A stretch of DNA of 64,000 bases from Sinotaia quadrata (lineage: Eukaryota > Mollusca > Gastropoda > Architaenioglossa > Viviparidae): NCBI GenBank assembly GCA_028829895.1, contig CM054184.1:53241201-53305200 (forward strand), read 5' to 3'. The notes beneath the pieces are model-generated. The model did no database searches, was not told the origin of the DNA, and saw only the letters and a list, made by a program, of their open reading frames with translations. This document shows positions 36,683 through 64,000 of this stretch, in pieces (positions within the stretch are counted from its first letter, which is position 1; every line of letters starts with the position of its first letter). The position numbers and the translations under genes were made by a program.

Positions 36683-39399
36683 TAGTGTTCACATACGAAA
36701 GGAATTGGACAATAGTATACCTACGAGGAAAACGCTTTAGAGAATGCACATTTTCACACATACTGGTCCATAGAGATTGTCAGGTTATTGGGGGGGGGGG
36801 ATAAAATTCCATGCAATTATGTGTTAACATTTTGTCAGTTACACCGTTGTTCTGCTTTAAGCACGCAGCTACTCATCAAAACAATTATATTCCTTTAGCA
36901 ATTTCGGATAGTGATTAATTAAAACTTATTTATTATTTGTATTTGTATAAGAAATTCAAATAATAAACTGGGTTATAAAATTACTTGTCTTCACGTGTGT
37001 GAGTTTTGATTGGCTGATTGATTTCTATTCAACTTTCTCTTCAAAAGATGGTTGATGCTGTGAGAAGTGTGTGTACACCAACTTTGTATGTTCGGTGCAG
37101 TAAGTAGCCTAAAATTCTACAACTATTAAACAAATTATTTTAGAAAAATGTACACATGTTATTGATAATACCCAATTTATATTACCATAAAAATTACCAT
37201 TTTAGAACAATTGTGTCGCTCCTTCTTAATCAGGTCACATGGAAGCTCAGTCATGGAGGGCAACGATTTTTTCAACTGTATTAAGGACATCTTTCACAAA
37301 GTTAATTTGTGTAAAAGTAAGATGACAGGAAATATCATAATCACATATTCATTTTAAATCATTCTCTATTATTAGCCATTTGTACGTGTTCCTTTAGCTG
37401 TATCATTTTCAAAGTTTGGGCCAGTATCCAGTTACCCATTAACACTTAACCTAATAACCAGTGAAAGTTTAATAAATGGTGTCTTTGATAATAACTAATT
37501 TCGACATTATTACACACGATGTAACTGAGGTTGGTATTTCATTTGCAGTCCCATTTCCTTCAGATCATTCTTTCTTTTCATTAATCAAAAGTCAGTGTCA
37601 CCATCATTGGACCAATCACCACTATATCACCACCAATTGTTCGAGTTAATACTACTCACCACCATTTAATAAGATGAATCACCAGGCAGTCACTACCAGT
37701 TGTGGCGAACAACTAGCCATGGCATGAAATGTTATTTTCATTAGTATTAAATTCACATTTGTGAAACATATACAACTTTTACTCCATCTCATGAATAGCT
37801 TTTCCCCCAGTGAATCACAGCCAACATATCAGCAACACTATACGCCATGTTAGAAATGGGCCGTCATCATCGGACTGCACAGGCGGGCATGTCACGTGAC
37901 TGCACGTTGGCTTTTGAATAGCTGTAAACAATATAAGGGAAGTATGATCTAAGTCTGAGATCTACTGCATCTTCAGGTAAAAAAACAACAACAGAACAAT
38001 AGAACGAATAACACTTTACATATATTGACAGTTATACATTTATTTAAGTCATTCTTATTTATTTACTTCTAATTTGTCCCAAAAATAAATGCATTCAAAT
38101 ATAAAATTTCGCTAATACAAATATTTAACAAAATATTAAAGCAGCATTTTATGCTTTGTCTACCAACTGTTTCCCTTTTTCTCATCAGAGTTGACAACCT
38201 GGGCTCAGTAATTTGTTAAGATAAATATAGCCTCAACGCTTAAGTCCCCTTGCAACCGTCGGAACAGTTGAGGAATGTTAAAGCTTAGAAAAATTATAAA
38301 ACTCAATAGCCAATTGTTGATTTAATTTTCTACCAACGTTTGCTAATCTCTAATGATCTGCTAATTCACGAGGCGTGAAATTCTCCATCAGTAAGCCATC
38401 GTCTTGGATGCGTATACGACCCTCACCTCACCTCACGGTCCTCACGTTAGTGCGAGCTCCTTTTGTCTAAAACTCTAAACTAGACACGGTCCTAACATAT
38501 GTTTGGTCTCCTTGGAAAACCTGGCATTGATGACCCCAGACACACTGCACTACCAATCGGCCTCTGATGACAAAACCATATACGTCTCATTCTCACAAAA
38601 AGGGAACTAACAAGTGTTAGAACTTCTGATTGAAACAAGGTTATCGATATGTTTTGTATTCATAAAATTAATTGCCTCACAACCTGTTCAACAAATATTA
38701 TGACGTCTGCAAGAAAGTGTTTGCTACAGATAGACATTTCACTACTAAATATATATTCCTGAATCTAATAGTAATAAGTAATAATGTGGCAGCAGTTAAA
38801 GAATTGAATTCTTCACTCTAATCGCCTTCTTACTTGTATCTGTTCAATATAATGCTTACAACCTTCAATGTCTTTTTCTATACATTTCAGGAGAGTAAAA
38901 AACTAACGTTAAAGTTTCTCACTTCACGACATCCTTTGTCCTACTTCAAGAGAAGTATGAAGTAATAAAGTACATAAAGTTATTACCCACAGATGACGAA
39001 GAGTAGGTATTTTCCATTAAGTCTCTTGGAAAAAAAATATTTGCATTTAAACATATCTCACATTTTTTCTTATGTCTCTCCTAGTGCACGCTATTTCTTT
39101 TTCTATTCTTCCTTTCCAGGTATTGATTGTTGCTTTATTTATTCTTAAGCTGGTATTATATATTTCAATTACTGTAGTCATGGTATTATATATTTCAATT
39201 ACTGTTGTCGTGATATAATAGAGATTAACGCTCTAGCGGGTCACACTTTCCATCTCCAAGATGTTCTCAGTTCCTGTAGGGTTCATGTAGGCCTTTCTCC
39301 TTTCCCTGGTATTCAAGGAGGGTAGTGGAGTTCTGTGTTGCTGTGTGTTTTTGTTGTTGTTGTTGTTTTCTTCGACTGCTCTGGTTTGCGACTGTTGTG

Positions 39400-39536
39400 A
39401 GTCCTCCCTCCCTCTCTCTCTCCCTCTCCATCTCTCTCTCTCCCTCTCTCTCTCCCTCTCCATCTCTCTCTCTCCCTCTCCCTCTCCCTCCCTCTCTCTC
39501 TCCCTCCCTCTCTCTCTCTCCCTCTCTCTCTCTTAA
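39400..39536. repeat. CT-rich low-complexity tract
   Basis: (CT)n with CCCT interruptions. Ser/Leu-rich frames across it are artefacts. Confidence 0.95.
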
Positions 39537-40749
39537 CAGTTGCAGCTACAGTCGATTTCCCGATAAGTTTGAGACTTTGTCAGTACTTTCAAATGAGTTG
39601 CAACTGTCTTATTTTATGTTGGACTGCATTCGTTGTTGTTGGTAGAGATTGTGTTCATAACAGAACTCGGTCTGTTGGCGTATATTTTAATGATTGACTG
39701 TGGATCGAACTGACGAATTCTCCTACGTCATTATACGGAACGCCAACATCCATATAAGGGTATAGCGCATCCGGTCGACATCCCCCCCCCCCATTCTATC
39801 AACCTCACCTTATGTGTATCTTTTCATTGTTCACATGTGATCAATGAACTTGACCCTCTGTTGTTTCCTACAAATAACGTAAGCGGGGTGGCAGAATTGC
39901 ATAACTGGCCACGCGACATGACTGCTATATATATATAAAAAAAAACTATCAGATACGGATGGTAAAATTAGAAAAAAGGAAATAGAAAAATGCAAGATCA
40001 TAATTTGACCCTGACTCTGTCGTCACAGAGGACAACGGTTCGTACTAAAGCAAGAGTTGAGTGAGTATGTGTGCATAATTTATTCGTGATGAGTCAGAAA
40101 CTGGTCGCGGGTCTATCGCTTTTCTCTCTCTCTCTTTCTCACACACACAAATGTAGATATACACATATACACATATACAGACACACACACAAACACAAAT
40201 ATCGAAGGAGAGGTAAATGAAGAACAGCATATAATTATATGTGTGTGTGTGTGTGTGTGTCTGTGTATTCTGGACTGTTAATTTAAAATCACATTAAGTT
40301 AAACAGAGCCGAATACACATTTTGTTTATATATGATGCTATTTATAGGCAAAGACTGCATGTTACATTTTTAATATATAGTTTATTGCATGTATTTCATG
40401 AAATATATATATATATATATTTAAAGACATTTAAATAGAACATACTGTCACTAAGGAAACTGTTAATACTGATGTGATGTTGTGTTGATACATTATAATA
40501 CTATTGGATTCTAGGTATTTCTATAGGATGGTGTGTTGTTATTTCTATAAGATGGAGTGTTACATTGTAATACTATCTGGATTGTAGGTACTTCCACAGG
40601 AATAACACTTGAAACGCATTAAGCACTTTATTAGAAATTCGAATTTACATTAATTATTTTGATGTGAATTGTAAATGTCGATGTGTGTGTGTGTTTGTGT
40701 ATCAAGTTAATTCAAATGAACGTTTATCCGTGTGGAAATATGTGTAACT

Positions 40750-40985
40750 CTATGATTAAGAAATATATGTCATTAAATGATTAAGAAATATGTGTCATTA
40801 AATGATTAAGAAATATGTGTCATTAAATGATTAAGAAATATGTGTCATTAAATGATTAAGAAATATGTGTCATTAAATGATTAAGAAATATGTGTCATTA
40901 AATGATTAAGAAATATGAGTCATTAAATTATTTAAAATGTATGTCACTAACCGATAAAGAAATATGTGTCATCGAATGATGAAGA
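40750..40985. repeat. 25-bp array just downstream of the FREP stop
   Basis: Unit aatgattaagaaatatgtgt plus catta, about nine copies, lying 60-300 bp past the stop in the probable 3' UTR or flank. Confidence 0.9.
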
Positions 40986-41047
40986 ACAATTGTATTGGTG
41001 TCAGATGCGTCATGTACACTTTTACTCGGGGTATTTAAGTTCAAAGT

Positions 41048-63741
<22,694 letters not shown>

Positions 63742-63883
63742 CTTTAGATTTAAAATAGATTTAAAATTAAAATATGAAGTTTTATTTAGAATATAAAACT
63801 AAAATAAAAGTATGCAATACGCAATAGTAATACATTTATTTACCCATACATTCATTTAGACATAATGAAACACACATTGATAC

Positions 63884-63950
63884 GTTTATAAATCAATATT
63901 GTGGCGATAATATATATGGACACCACTGCATTTTTGATAACAACTTTCAT
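63884..63950 (-). CDS. Candidate signal-peptide exon of FREP
   Basis: Minus-strand ATG at 63950 opens MKVVIKNAVVSIYIIATILI, a basic start and hydrophobic core. A GTATCA donor after 63884 leaves one base, the phase needed by the 63741 exon. The implied intron is only about 140 bp, the donor is weak and no cleavage motif is obvious, so this is a guess. The true first exon may lie beyond the window. Confidence 0.2.
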
Positions 63951-64000
63951 TTTTGTAATATCAAATCTATAGAAAGCAAAAACAAGAACACAAAGACAAA

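Larger units (their letters stand above)
25241..41047. other. Intergenic region between the convergent TRPC and FREP genes
   Basis: No coding exon is recognised on either strand; long frames here coincide with tandem repeats. Relatively repeat-poor stretches at about 28760-29390 and 36850-39230 hold nothing I can identify. The 3' UTRs of both genes should lie at its ends. Confidence 0.7.

Noticed and set aside
36353..36761. Cys-rich and Ile/His-rich repeat proteins, one on each strand
   Set aside because: A 27-bp array is automatically open in phase on both strands; no start context, no conserved flanks.

Overview
This is eukaryotic, AT-rich, intron-rich DNA with very many micro- and minisatellites. 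It carries two animal genes pointing towards each other. The minus-strand gene joins two immunoglobulin-superfamily (IgSF) domains, a coiled-coil region and a C-terminal fibrinogen (FReD) domain. That is the architecture of gastropod fibrinogen-related proteins (FREPs), so the source is most likely a gastropod mollusc.

Layout. About 1960-25240 (+) holds nine exons of a TRPC-type cation channel, closest in my reading to the TRPC3/6/7 branch. It runs from S1 through S6, the TRP box (EWKFAR) and the CIRB-like helix to the stop codon. The ankyrin/N-terminal exons lie upstream of the window. About 25241-41047 is intergenic, with tandem arrays, two relatively repeat-poor stretches and one retroelement remnant. 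About 41048-63741 (-) holds eight exons of the FREP-like gene. Its signal-peptide exon is either a weak candidate at 63884-63950 or outside the window. All exon junctions given agree in reading phase.

Mobile DNA. (1) Several 5'-truncated copies of a non-LTR retrotransposon with (AAT)n tails; three are chained head to tail at 54547-55825. (2) A small Mutator-like (MULE) element at 46946-47980 with terminal inverted repeats, a 9-bp target duplication and a transposase C-terminal remnant. (3) A dispersed family, called 'family F' here, whose copies retain fragments of a small signal-peptide-bearing ORF. I cannot assign it to a known class.

Most unusual observation. Many minisatellites abut exons, and their repeat unit copies the exon-intron boundary including the splice site. 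This is seen clearly at six boundaries in the two unrelated genes (TRPC 1960 acceptor, 2131 donor, 14480 acceptor; FREP 56785 acceptor, 54318 donor, 45272 acceptor) and more weakly at others. The arrays present long series of decoy splice sites, some of them reading-frame compatible.
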